48,158 nt of DNA from Ruminococcus sp. (GTDB lineage Bacteria > Bacillota > Clostridia > Oscillospirales > Ruminococcaceae). Shown one piece after another: positions 1 to 9,144 of the stretch. Position 1 is the first letter of the stretch. Each line of letters opens with the position of its first letter. The notes under the pieces were generated by a model, which saw only the letters and a program-made list of their open reading frames with translations, was not told the origin of the DNA and did no database searches. The stretch is taken from the NCBI GenBank assembly GCA_017521805.1, contig JAFXDK010000001.1:1-48158 (forward strand), given 5' to 3'. The translations under genes and the position numbers were made by a program.

Positions 1-389
1 AAAAATTATCGTGCTAATGTGCATTTTCCAAAGCCCAAAATGTCAGCGGCGACACGCCGCCTCCCTTTTTCCCCTACGGTTTTCCTCTCTGGACTCTCCT
101 TTCCCTTTCCCCTTTTTCCCTCCCTTTGCCGACTTTTGACGAAGGGGATTGTTACATATACAAAAAGACAAATCTTTTTATAGGGGTCAGGTGGTCTTTA
201 CAGGAGCTTGTTATTATATTCTTCTACCAAATGCTTTGATTGAAATTTTGTTAATGTATAGTTTTAGTTATTACAAAGTACTATTTTTTCAACAGACTGA
301 TATTATGGGTTGCCCTTGATATTTATTGTTTTTATATTTGAGAAAATATGTTTTATACGTCTGATTAATTACGCATTACGAATTACGAA
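1..389. other. Intergenic region with pyrimidine-rich tract and short repeats
   Basis: No gene is supported here. It holds a GC-rich hairpin near 45-59 (GCGGCG acac GCCGC), then a strongly pyrimidine-biased stretch at about 58-130 made of runs of C and T (purine-rich on the minus strand), then AT-rich DNA. At 363-392 there is a tandem-like motif (GCATTACGAATTACGAATTA) just beyond the end of the minus-strand carrier gene. A related motif occurs at about 9311-9345. The role of the pyrimidine tract is not known. Confidence 0.5.
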
Positions 390-1343
390 TTAAATATACC
401 CCATGCTTTTCATCAGAAACAGCCATAATGTCATTGTAAATGCTGAACATATTGTTGTCAGCATTACCGAAAATGCGGTAATCGTGCCTTTATGTCCGAA
501 ATTTTTCGCCATAACAAAAGAACTGCTTGTTGTTGCACTGCCAAGCATTACAAGAATCGCCACAAGCTTTTCACCGCGGAATCCCAGTGAAATTGCGACG
601 GGCAGGAATATCGCGCATAACAGGACAAGCTTTATCAGGCATATCCCCACAGTTACTTTTACGCGGCGTCCTGCCTCACTTGTGCGAAATGACGCGCCTA
701 ATGCTATCAGTGAAAGGGGAGTTGCCATATTTCCCAGATACGACACGGTTTTCATCATAATCGCAGGTTGAGGAAGTGCAAGAAGCGACCATATCAGACC
801 GACTGCTATACCTATTATAATGGGATTCGTTACAATGCCTTTCAGCGTATCGAGAAATAGTTTCTTTTGTTCTGTACCTGTTTTTTCGGGAGATGTCGCC
901 GCAAGCACGGCTACGGCTATTACATTATACATAGGTACAGTTCCTACAATCATCATTGCCGCCATTGTGGATTCGCCGTATATATTCTTGATAAAAGCTA
1001 TGCCCAGAATTGCCGCGGAGCTTCTGTATGCTGCCTGAATTATCTCTCCGCGCTCTGCCTTATCCTTGTGGAAAAGGGAGTATATAACGGCAATTCCCAC
1101 GCTTAGCAGGGTGACGATTATGCAGAAAAGCAACATTTTTCCGTCCCATACGCCGTTGAAATCAGCTGTTGAAAGGTCGGTAAAAAGAAGTGCTGGAAGT
1201 GCGGCTCTGAATGTGAATTTGTTCAGCTTAGAGGTTGTGTGGTCGTCCAGAAGATTGATTTTTCTGCATATATAGCCGAATATCATCATCAGCACCACAG
1301 GCACGGTGGCATTGAGGCTGAATTGAAGATTATCTATAAACAT
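390..1343 (-). CDS. AEC (auxin efflux carrier) family transporter
   Basis: A 317-residue integral membrane protein of the AEC/Mem_trans family, which exports or exchanges small organic acids; the substrate cannot be read from sequence. About ten hydrophobic segments are visible in two halves of roughly five, separated by a polar loop near residues 150-165, which is the usual layout, and the length is typical. The N-terminus (MFIDNLQFSLNATVPVVLMM) fits the family. AAGGTG lies seven to eight bases before the ATG. It starts only 22 bp after the stop of the upstream cation transporter on the same strand, so the two are probably co-transcribed. Family assignment is firm, substrate unknown. Confidence 0.9.
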   Translation of the reverse strand: MFIDNLQFSLNATVPVVLMMIFGYICRKINLLDDHTTSKLNKFTFRAALPALLFTDLSTADFNGVWDGKMLLFCIIVTLLSVGIAVIYSLFHKDKAERGEIIQAAYRSSAAILGIAFIKNIYGESTMAAMMIVGTVPMYNVIAVAVLAATSPEKTGTEQKKLFLDTLKGIVTNPIIIGIAVGLIWSLLALPQPAIMMKTVSYLGNMATPLSLIALGASFRTSEAGRRVKVTVGICLIKLVLLCAIFLPVAISLGFRGEKLVAILVMLGSATTSSSFVMAKNFGHKGTITAFSVMLTTICSAFTMTLWLFLMKSMGYI

Positions 1344-1365
1344 TTTTACACCTTATATTCAATAT

Positions 1366-2535
1366 TTACACAAAAGGATGTTCCGCGTGAATAACAGCCT
1401 TATATGTGGGATTTTTTTCGCGGATTTTTTCAGCCACAAGCTCTGCCGCTTCTTCGTCCCTGAATTCTGAATCTACAGGAATACAAAGGTCAAACAGCAG
1501 AGTTGTGAAGCTTTCGCCGCAAACTATTCTGAAATCGTGGAGTGTAAATGATTTGTCAACCTCTGCCAGACATTCTTCTGCCAGCTTTTTCAGCGAATCA
1601 ACCTGCGCGTTGTTTACGGCTATGGGGTCAAGGTGTATTGTAACAATTGCCCCGAAATGTTCGTTCATATCCTTTTCAAGTATGTCAATTACCTCGTGGG
1701 CATGGTTGAACTCACATTCCTCGGAAACTTCCGCATGAAGCGTAATAATAAAACGTCCCGGACCGTAGTCGTGTATCATAAGGTCGTGAACGCCCTGTAC
1801 ATCGGGGTATTTTTTAATAAATTCGTAAACGCTTTCCACCAGTTCCGGAGAGGGCGCTGTTCCAAGAAGTAAGTCCACTGTTTCCTTTGCCGCCTTGAAG
1901 CCTGCAAATATAATCAGACAGGCAACAATCAGCGTTGCCCAGCCGTCAAGGCTTATGTCAATGAATTTTGCGGAAAGAGTTGTGAAAAATACAAGGGAGG
2001 TTGCTACGGTATCGGATATACTGTCTAATGCCGCCGCCTTTATTGCCGCAGAATCTATGGTATTGCCGATTTTTCGGTAAAAAAGATACAGCCACAGCTT
2101 GACGAGAATTGCAATTCCCAGAAGTATCAGCGTAATGGGGTGAAATTCGGGTTTATCGGGGTGAATAATCTTATCTATTGCCGTTTTGAAAAGCTCGATT
2201 CCCACAATCATTATCATTATATCAACGATAAATGCGGTGATGTATTCCATTCTGCCGTGTCCGAGGGGGTGCTTTTTGTCCGCGTGCTTTGAGGACATGC
2301 GGAATCCAAGCATAGTCACCACAGATGAACCTGCGTCGGAGATATTGTTGAAAGCGTCGGCTACAATTGCAACAGTTCCCGAAAATATACCCGTCAGGAG
2401 TTTGAGGATAAAAAGCATGATATTGGCAATTATACCTGTTGTTCCAGACAGCATGGCATATCTTTCACGCACTTCGGTTTTTTCTGTTTTTTCATAGTCC
2501 TTTACAAATGATTTTATAAGAAGATTGGTAAGCAA
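1366..2535 (-). CDS. Cation diffusion facilitator (CDF) family transporter
   Basis: A divalent-metal/proton antiporter of the CDF family that would export zinc, manganese or iron from the cytoplasm. The typical membrane part carries the metal-site motif with N..D..S (NNISDAGSS) and the HPLGHGR motif, followed by the second site segment (DSISDTVAT) and a C-terminal cytoplasmic domain (about residues 270-389 with HAEVS and HLDP). The start is a judgement: an in-frame ATG lies at 2586 without a ribosome site, while a TTG at 2535 has AGAAAGG nine bases before it and gives the N-terminus MLTNLLIKSFVKDYEK, close to the family pattern. DNA upstream of the TTG is not protein-like and runs into a repeat at 2607-2680. 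It is followed closely by the AEC carrier. Confidence 0.9.
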   Translation of the reverse strand: MLTNLLIKSFVKDYEKTEKTEVRERYAMLSGTTGIIANIMLFILKLLTGIFSGTVAIVADAFNNISDAGSSVVTMLGFRMSSKHADKKHPLGHGRMEYITAFIVDIMIMIVGIELFKTAIDKIIHPDKPEFHPITLILLGIAILVKLWLYLFYRKIGNTIDSAAIKAAALDSISDTVATSLVFFTTLSAKFIDISLDGWATLIVACLIIFAGFKAAKETVDLLLGTAPSPELVESVYEFIKKYPDVQGVHDLMIHDYGPGRFIITLHAEVSEECEFNHAHEVIDILEKDMNEHFGAIVTIHLDPIAVNNAQVDSLKKLAEECLAEVDKSFTLHDFRIVCGESFTTLLFDLCIPVDSEFRDEEAAELVAEKIREKNPTYKAVIHAEHPFV

Positions 2536-2611
2536 TATTTTCAGCCTTTCTGTAATTATTTTTTCGCTGTTCGCTGCCTTTTTCATTGGCTTTGCCAATA
2601 TAGGATGCTGC

Positions 2612-2680
2612 CCCACACCCTGCCTTGATGCCAGCGGGGGCTCCCCGCCTCTGCTAAAGGGCTTCGCCCTTTAGAATCCC
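2612..2680. repeat. Composite hairpin repeat, copy 1
   Basis: The block CCCACACCCTGC (2612-2623), then a variable hairpin (GCGGGG gct CCCCGC), then a 32-bp constant part at 2649-2680 containing CTAAAGGGC ttc GCCCTTTAG. The same frame with a different middle hairpin occurs at 47892-47954. It lies between the hybrid regulator and the CDF gene, and the last hairpin could act as a terminator for the regulator on the minus strand. Confidence 0.8.
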
Positions 2681-2682
2681 AT

Positions 2683-4899
2683 TTAAATAAGTTCAGCTTT
2701 TCTGTATCCGTTAGGACTGATTCCCGTCTGCTGTCGGAATTGGCGCAGAAAATATTTGTCGTCCTCATATCCGCATTTTAAGGCTATGGCAGGGAGGCTC
2801 AGAGCCGTCGTCATAAGCAGATATTTCGCAAGTGATATCCTGCTTTGTATTAAATCCTGATGAAAGCTTATGCCGAATAAATTTTTATATGCCGCGCGGA
2901 AATGTCCGCAGCTAAGGTGCAGGTCACGGCATTCATTTTCCGCGTCCCATTTTTTATCGGGATAATTGTACATTTCCGTTCTGAGCGCGGAAAATTCGGG
3001 GAATCCCGAAGTCTTGCGCTGTTTGCTGAAATTTTCTGTTTTTCTGTTTGTTTCCTCTATAAGTGACTTGAGTATTTCTTCTGCTGTTGTATTGCAGGAA
3101 TTTGAGGTGATTCCGCTTGTGATTACATTGTCAGTTTTGTTCATCAGCTTGTGATAAGGTGCGTGGTCAATGAGGATTTTCAGTCTGTCTGCCAGAGTTT
3201 CGTGAAAATTATCGGAATGATTGCCTATTACCGCATAAACGAAATGTTTATCCATAATTTTGGCGCATATCACCTTGCCGCCTGTATTAAGCTTTTTCAT
3301 TGCCTCCGCGATTTCCATATCAAGCTTGACAGACATACTTTTTTCGTCAATTCTGCTTTCGTCGCTGAATGTACGGGTTTTCAGCAGTACAGCGGATATT
3401 TTTTCACTTTTCTCTGCTTTTGAAAGAGCGTTTTCAACTTCACGGATAAAGCCTGCTTTGTTATAGATGCCCGTTGCCGTATCTCTGAATGCGGAAAGAT
3501 TGCTGTATTCCAGAAGTACGTTGATATCGTTCTTCATTCGCAGAACGTTCAGGGCATTTACAGCAGCGTTTATCCAGTCAACAGTTGAGGGATCGTAGCC
3601 GTCAGGGTTGGTGTACTGGAATATAAAATATCCAATTTCAATACCGCTTATGAACATGGGGACAAAGTACAGGTGCTTTTTATCTCCTGCGCCCGGCAGC
3701 TTATCGGGGAAAAGCATCTTTCTTATGTAATGGTGGGGCTGAGATGAAACCTGAACGGGACTGATTATACGGTAAAGAGTCATCATTTCATCGTTGGAGC
3801 TTTTTTCAAGATTGGATTTCTCCTTTAAATCAGCCCAGTTTTCGTAAAGGCAGAGATACAGACCGCTGAGATCTCTTATAAGGTAAGAATAATCCTGTAA
3901 TGCACGGATATATTCGCTGAGTGAACGGCACATTGCAAGCTGATGTTCAAAATTTCCGCATATGGTCATACTGTTGTAAAACTGCACTTTTCGCACATTT
4001 TCAAGCTCTTTCATCAGAAAAGTCTTGTCACTTCCGCAGGGACAGCTTCCGCCTGTTACCATACAGCCTTTGACGGAGATATCCTCCTCGGGTGCGCCTG
4101 TAATCATGCTGTTGAGTATGCTTACAGCCTTTGCGCCTACGTTGTATCTGTTTCGGAAATATGTTGTGAGAATCGGGTAATGGTAATATCTTTCTCCTAC
4201 GTATTCATATCCTACAACGGTAATATCTTTGCCGACTTTTATGCCGTTTTCGAACAGCCTGTCAATAAGACCGTAAGCCATAAAATCGTTGGCACATATC
4301 AGTGCTTGAGGAATACGGCGTTTTCCGCTGATATATTCTTCGGCAAGTTCTTCGCCTGTGTTAGTCCAGTAGTTGCCGTAGATTATATTTTCCGTCCCGA
4401 AAGGTATGCCCTTTTCCTCCAGAACATCCATTACTCCCTGAACGCGCTCATGAGATGTGGGGAATTTGTATTGTCCGGTCAGAATATCAATATTGGTAAA
4501 TCCATGAACTTCTGTAAGATGTCGGGCAATTTCACGGAAATCATCCCGTATATCATTATTTACGCAGATATAGCCCTCAATATTCTCGCCTGCCACAACA
4601 ACGGGGATTTCAAGATTTTTCAGTCTTTCAAGAATCATGGGGCGGAGATCGTATTCCGAAAGAGTTTCTGCCATAATAACAACGCCTGCGAGCCGCGGGG
4701 ATTCCAGAAGCTCATATATCTTGTTTTCAACTTCTATATTTGCAAAATATTCCATATAGGAAAGATTATGGATATTTGAAATAACTGCTGTATCCATTCC
4801 GTATTTTTCAGCCTGCGAAATTATACCGTCAAGCATAACTCTCTGTACAGCTTCAGAAGCTCTGCCTAAAACTATGCCTATAATTTTTTTATCATCCAT
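2683..4899 (-). CDS. Hybrid transcription regulator: LacI-type sensor, degenerate GGDEF, AraC DNA-binding domain
   Basis: A 738-residue cytoplasmic regulator. Residues about 5-290 resemble the sugar-sensing domain of LacI/GalR repressors (Peripla_BP_3: IIGIVLGRA, GVVIMAET, ICANDFMAYGLIDRL, VVGYE) but the LacI helix-turn-helix is absent. Residues about 470-600 start like a GGDEF domain (DTATGIYNKAGF), yet the GGDEF signature itself is not there, so cyclase activity is unlikely. Residues about 640-738 form an AraC/XylS helix-turn-helix pair (SLPAIALKCGYEDDKYFLRQ, GISPNGYRK). It is divergent from the GH10-GH43 xylanase gene with a 334-bp shared intergenic region, so control of that gene by a sugar ligand is the natural inference. 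The ribosome site before the ATG is weak. Confidence 0.9.
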   Translation of the reverse strand: MDDKKIIGIVLGRASEAVQRVMLDGIISQAEKYGMDTAVISNIHNLSYMEYFANIEVENKIYELLESPRLAGVVIMAETLSEYDLRPMILERLKNLEIPVVVAGENIEGYICVNNDIRDDFREIARHLTEVHGFTNIDILTGQYKFPTSHERVQGVMDVLEEKGIPFGTENIIYGNYWTNTGEELAEEYISGKRRIPQALICANDFMAYGLIDRLFENGIKVGKDITVVGYEYVGERYYHYPILTTYFRNRYNVGAKAVSILNSMITGAPEEDISVKGCMVTGGSCPCGSDKTFLMKELENVRKVQFYNSMTICGNFEHQLAMCRSLSEYIRALQDYSYLIRDLSGLYLCLYENWADLKEKSNLEKSSNDEMMTLYRIISPVQVSSQPHHYIRKMLFPDKLPGAGDKKHLYFVPMFISGIEIGYFIFQYTNPDGYDPSTVDWINAAVNALNVLRMKNDINVLLEYSNLSAFRDTATGIYNKAGFIREVENALSKAEKSEKISAVLLKTRTFSDESRIDEKSMSVKLDMEIAEAMKKLNTGGKVICAKIMDKHFVYAVIGNHSDNFHETLADRLKILIDHAPYHKLMNKTDNVITSGITSNSCNTTAEEILKSLIEETNRKTENFSKQRKTSGFPEFSALRTEMYNYPDKKWDAENECRDLHLSCGHFRAAYKNLFGISFHQDLIQSRISLAKYLLMTTALSLPAIALKCGYEDDKYFLRQFRQQTGISPNGYRKAELI

Positions 4900-5075
4900 G
4901 ATAATTCACCACGCTTAACCAAATAATAAAAATACCCAGAGATATTTCGTTTCCAAAAATTAATAAAATCAATCACTTTTTGCCATAATTCAGCCATATA
5001 TTGCTATTGTTTAACCATATATTGCTGTTTTCTCTTATATTATATCATAAATAAATAAAAAAAGCAAGAAAAACA

Positions 5076-5093
5076 TCTTCAAAAAATCCACCA
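5076..5093 (+). promoter_or_regulatory. Shared upstream box, xylanase copy
   Basis: TCTTCAAAAAATCCACCA, ending 17 bases before the -35 hexamer of the GH10-GH43 gene. The GH30-CE1 gene has the same 18-mer with one mismatch at 9698-9715, again exactly 17 bases before its -35. Same sequence at the same spacing suggests an activator site, plausibly for the adjacent AraC-type regulator. Confidence 0.6.
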
Positions 5094-5110
5094 TTTCTGC
5101 AAATTGTGGG

Positions 5111-5139
5111 TTGTTAATATTGTGCTAAAGGTGTATAAT
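5111..5139 (+). promoter_or_regulatory. Promoter of GH10-GH43 xylanase
   Basis: TTGTTA (5111-5116), a 17-base spacer and TATAAT (5134-5139). The -10 is perfect and the -35 is weak, which fits an activator-dependent promoter. Confidence 0.7.
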
Positions 5140-5233
5140 TGTGATAAAGAGTACGAAATTAACAAAACAAGTCGGATATATGGTGATAAAATAACATCAT
5201 TGCTGACAAAAAATTATGGAGGGATGATTTAGT

Positions 5234-8200
5234 ATGAACAAGAAAAAACTGATTTCAGCCGCTGTTTCAGCTGCTGTATTTGTAAGCAATTTCGCTGCTA
5301 TGCCTCAGCTTGCAGGTATGCAGTCCTGCACAGTGAAAGCTGTATGCGATACCTTTGATGAAAACTATGACGGTTGGCATCACACAGAAGCAGAAGAAAT
5401 ACTTGTTCCGTCCGAAGGTATAAACGGAACAAGAGGTCTGCTTGTAACAGGAAGAAATACTTCCGCAGAGGGTGCTGCTTCATCTAAAGGTTTTTATCTT
5501 ATCGGCGGTGAAAAGTACAAATACAGCATAAATGTAAAGGCTGACACAGCTGAGACATTCCACCTTTCGCTTACTTATTTAGATGATGAAACTCATGAGG
5601 AAACAACAGTTGAGCTTGATTCAGCAAAAGCAAAAGCAGGCGAATGGACAGAGCTTTCAGCGGAATTTAAAGCTCCAAAGGGTTCATATGAGTTTGAAAT
5701 GAAAATCACAACAGACAGCACTGCTGATTTTATAATTGATGAGTGCGTCGTTACAGGTAAGGAAACTGCAGCTGTAAAGGCTGCCGGAAATGGTCTGAAA
5801 GAGGCATTTGCAGGCTATGGTTTCCGTGTAGGTAATATCCTTAACTATAAAACAGTAAATGATTCTGCTATCAAGGCAAATTACATCAAGGATTTCAACG
5901 CAATTGAGGGCGAGAATGAAACAAAACCCGATGCTACATTGGTTAAAAACGGTTCTACAAATACAGATGTAAAGGTTTCTCTTAACAGTTCAGCCGCAAT
6001 TGCTGACTTCTGTATAAAGAATGGTATGGGATTCCGTGGTCATACTCTTGCTTGGCATAGCCAGACTCCTCAGTGGTTCTTCAAGGATAACTGGCAGGAC
6101 GACGGAAGTTGGGTAAGCGAAAGCGTTATGAAACAGCGTCTTGAAAGCTATATCAAGAATATATTTGCTGCATTCAAATCCCAGTATCCCACCCTTGACC
6201 TTTACGCATATGACGTTGTAAACGAAGCTGTATCGGATGATTCAAACAGAACAAAGAACAACGGCGGTGCAAGAGTTCCAGGTTACGGCAATGGTGCTTC
6301 ACCTTGGGTACAGGTTTATGGCGACAACGGATTTATTGAGGACGCATTCACATTCGCAAGAAAGTATGCTCCTTCAACTTGTAAGCTTTTCTACAACGAC
6401 TATAACGAATACTGGGATCACAAGCGTGATTGTATTATCAATACAATTCTGAAGCCTCTTAAAGCAAAGAATCTTATTGACGGTATGGGAATGCAGTCCC
6501 ACGTTCCCGCAAATGCAACAGGCTTTGCAGGAACTGATTCTTACTTACAGGCAATGGATATGTATCTGGCTCTCGGTCTCGAAGTTCACGTTACAGAGCT
6601 TGATATTTCTGTTGAAAGCGGAAAATACAGCTATACAGATCAGGCTAACAAGTACAAGGCTATCTTCCAGCACGCTATGCAGGTAAACACAAGCGGCAGC
6701 ACTCCCGGAAAGGTTACACTTATTCAGATGTGGGGACCAAACGACGCTAACTCGTGGCTTAGCGCAGGTTCAAACGCTCTCCTTTACGATTCAAGCAATC
6801 AGCCCAAGGAAGCTTATAAAACACTTATGAATCTCGGTGATGGAAACGGACCTCTTGAGGGCGTAGGCGGTGAGCCTGTTGAGATTAAGCCTAATGATTT
6901 TGGCTGGTACTATCAGTGCGGTTTTGAGGACGGCACAAGCAGTTGGTCTGACCGCGGCGGAAATACAGTTGCTCAGAGCTCAGATGAGCATTATACAGAG
7001 TGGGGCAGCAATTCACTTTACGTTTCCGGCAGAACGGAAACATGGCAGGGTGCAATTTATACCCTCAATTCCGGTGCTTTCAAGGCTGGTGAGGCATACA
7101 GCTTCAGCGCTCACGTAAAGCAGAACTCAGGCGAGAACGTTAAGTTCATGATGAAGATTGAGTATACTGACGGAAGCGGCGAAACAGCTTATGATGAAGT
7201 TGCAACAGTAATCGCCCCTAATGATACATGGGCACAGCTTGTAAATACATCATACACAATCCCTGCTGACGCTTCAGGCGTAAAAATCTACATTGAAACA
7301 GAAGAATCGCTCACAGATTTCTATATTGACGAGGCAATCGGTGCAGTTGATAAAACAGGAATTCAGGGCGAAGGACAGCCTGAGATTCCGAATCAGCCAA
7401 GTACTCCCGGAAATCCCTCAACATCAATGATTCTCGGCGATACTGACGGCGACGGAGCAATCACAGTATTTGATATGATTTGCGCACGTAAGGTACTTCT
7501 TGGAGATATTACAGATTCCACAATCGTAAAGTGCGCTGACGTTGACCAGAGCGGCAAGGTTGAAGTAAATGACCTCGTTCTCTTACAGGAGTTCCTCTTA
7601 GGTATGATTAACGAATTCCCAAACAACAGACCACCCGTTGATACAGCGGCTATGGAAGCTATCTTCAAGAATCTTTCAATAAACAGCAGCTGGAAGAATG
7701 ACGGTGAAAATAACGTGCTCTGGACGCATCGTTTCGGAGCAGACCCCGGATTTATGGTATACAAGGACAGACTTTATGTATATACAACAAATGACGCTCC
7801 CGAATACAGAAGCGACGGAAAAATCCAGGTAAATACTTATAACTCAGGTACTATTAACTGTTTCTCAACTGCTGATATGGTAAACTGGACAGACCACGGT
7901 CCTATTCCTGTTGCAGGCAGAAACGGCAGAACAACGAACGGTGCGGCAAAGTGGGCAACATATGCATGGGCTCCCGACGCAGCATGGAAAACAATCAACG
8001 GCAAGGATAAATTCTTCCTCTACTTCGCAGACAGTGCTGGCGGTATCGGTGTACTTACAGCTGACAGCCCCGAAGGTCCTTATACTGACCCTATCGGCAA
8101 GGCACTTATCAACAAGAGCACATCCGGTTTCGGCGATGTAACATGGCTCTTTGACCCCGCTGTTCTCGTTGACGACGACGGCTCAGGCTATCTCTACGTA

Positions 8201-9085
8201 GGCGGCGGTGTGCCTGACGGCAAGGCTGCTGACCCCGGTACAGCAAGAGCTGTTAAGCTTGGCGCAGATATGACATCCCTTTCAGGTTCAGCTGTAAGAA
8301 TGAATCCTCCTTATCTCTTTGAGGATTCAAGTATACTCAAGGTAGGTAATACATACTATTACTCATACTGCACAAACTGGAATACAGGCGGAAATCCCTA
8401 TGGATTTGCAAATGCAGAAATCGCAGTTATGACTTCCACAAATCCCCTTGGACCTTTCACTTACAAGGGAATCGCATTCAAGAACCCTGCTTCATTCAAG
8501 CTTGACGGCGGCGGAAATAACCACCACTCAATCGTTGAGTTCAAGGGCAAGTACTATATGCTTTATCACAGCCGTAACCTTTCAAGAGAAATGAACATTC
8601 AGGCTCTCAATACAGACGGTTCAATCGACCTTGGCGGTAACTACCGTTCACCCCATGTTGATGAGGCAACATTCTCAAATGGTATGTTCTCCGCAACAGG
8701 TACAATGAAGGGCGTTTCGCAGATTGAAACTCTCAATCCATACACAACAGTTCAGGCTGAGACAATGTCTAATCAGTCAAAGGGAATTACAACAAGCGGT
8801 CTTTGCGATACAAAGGTTATCGGTAAGAAGGGCGAATGGACTAAGGTAAGCGGTGTCAACTTCAAGAACGGTACAGATACTCTCACAATCAAGGCTTCCT
8901 CTTCAAACGGCGGCGCTGTAAAGGTTTGCGTAGGTTCACCTACAGGCGATGTTATTGGTTACGCTGAGCTTTCATCAACAATGGAGAATGTAACAGTTCC
9001 CGCAGTAACAAATATGACAGGTACAAAGGACGTTTACTTCGTATTCAGCGGCGACGTTGAATTCGATTCATGGAGCGTCAAGTAA
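5234..9085 (+). CDS. Cellulosomal xylanase/arabinofuranosidase CBM22-GH10-CBM22-dockerin-GH43-CBM6
   Basis: A 1283-residue exported bifunctional xylan-degrading enzyme. Signal peptide about 1-35; CBM22 about 38-175; GH10 endoxylanase about 185-535 with acid/base E331 (YDVVNEAV) and nucleophile E455 (VHVTELDIS); second CBM22 about 557-705; dockerin about 733-795 with two calcium loops (GDTDGDGAITVFD and ADVDQSGKVEVND); GH43 about 810-1150 with likely catalytic base D837 (GADPGFMVYKDRLYVY); CBM6-like about 1168-1283. The GH10 cuts the xylan backbone and the GH43 should remove arabinose or xylose, though exact specificity cannot be read. The dockerin lies inside the chain rather than at an end. 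ATG preceded by GGAGGGATGATT. It is monocistronic, ending at hairpins 9117-9144 and 9265-9287. Confidence 0.96.
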   Translation: MNKKKLISAAVSAAVFVSNFAAMPQLAGMQSCTVKAVCDTFDENYDGWHHTEAEEILVPSEGINGTRGLLVTGRNTSAEGAASSKGFYLIGGEKYKYSINVKADTAETFHLSLTYLDDETHEETTVELDSAKAKAGEWTELSAEFKAPKGSYEFEMKITTDSTADFIIDECVVTGKETAAVKAAGNGLKEAFAGYGFRVGNILNYKTVNDSAIKANYIKDFNAIEGENETKPDATLVKNGSTNTDVKVSLNSSAAIADFCIKNGMGFRGHTLAWHSQTPQWFFKDNWQDDGSWVSESVMKQRLESYIKNIFAAFKSQYPTLDLYAYDVVNEAVSDDSNRTKNNGGARVPGYGNGASPWVQVYGDNGFIEDAFTFARKYAPSTCKLFYNDYNEYWDHKRDCIINTILKPLKAKNLIDGMGMQSHVPANATGFAGTDSYLQAMDMYLALGLEVHVTELDISVESGKYSYTDQANKYKAIFQHAMQVNTSGSTPGKVTLIQMWGPNDANSWLSAGSNALLYDSSNQPKEAYKTLMNLGDGNGPLEGVGGEPVEIKPNDFGWYYQCGFEDGTSSWSDRGGNTVAQSSDEHYTEWGSNSLYVSGRTETWQGAIYTLNSGAFKAGEAYSFSAHVKQNSGENVKFMMKIEYTDGSGETAYDEVATVIAPNDTWAQLVNTSYTIPADASGVKIYIETEESLTDFYIDEAIGAVDKTGIQGEGQPEIPNQPSTPGNPSTSMILGDTDGDGAITVFDMICARKVLLGDITDSTIVKCADVDQSGKVEVNDLVLLQEFLLGMINEFPNNRPPVDTAAMEAIFKNLSINSSWKNDGENNVLWTHRFGADPGFMVYKDRLYVYTTNDAPEYRSDGKIQVNTYNSGTINCFSTADMVNWTDHGPIPVAGRNGRTTNGAAKWATYAWAPDAAWKTINGKDKFFLYFADSAGGIGVLTADSPEGPYTDPIGKALINKSTSGFGDVTWLFDPAVLVDDDGSGYLYVGGGVPDGKAADPGTARAVKLGADMTSLSGSAVRMNPPYLFEDSSILKVGNTYYYSYCTNWNTGGNPYGFANAEIAVMTSTNPLGPFTYKGIAFKNPASFKLDGGGNNHHSIVEFKGKYYMLYHSRNLSREMNIQALNTDGSIDLGGNYRSPHVDEATFSNGMFSATGTMKGVSQIETLNPYTTVQAETMSNQSKGITTSGLCDTKVIGKKGEWTKVSGVNFKNGTDTLTIKASSSNGGAVKVCVGSPTGDVIGYAELSSTMENVTVPAVTNMTGTKDVYFVFSGDVEFDSWSVK

Positions 9086-9116
9086 AAAGAATACAACTTA
9101 TTATCCCTCATAAAAA

Positions 9117-9144
9117 GTTCATCGGGAGGCAGCTCCCGATGAAC
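9117..9144 (+). terminator. Hairpin downstream of xylanase
   Basis: Perfect 12-bp stem GTTCATCGGGAG / CTCCCGATGAAC with a GCAG loop, 31 bp after the stop. There is no T-run, so it may be an mRNA-stabilising or weak termination hairpin. Confidence 0.5.

Larger units (their letters stand above)
4900..5233. other. Divergent regulatory region between the hybrid regulator and the xylanase
   Basis: A 334-bp AT-rich region with no gene. It carries the 18-bp shared box at 5076-5093, the xylanase promoter at 5111-5139 and the ribosome site at about 5217-5226. A near repeat (GCCATATATTGCT / ACCATATATTGCT) occurs at about 4993-5030, which could be a paired operator for the divergent regulator; this is inference. 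Confidence 0.5.

Noticed and set aside
58-130. Pyrimidine-rich tract as a possible riboswitch or origin element
   Set aside because: No conserved riboswitch core, DnaA boxes or pairing beyond one small hairpin could be seen.
3943-4779. 278-codon open frame on the plus strand
   Set aside because: It lies wholly antisense to the hybrid regulator, has no ribosome site or recognisable domain, and the minus-strand protein is clearly real.
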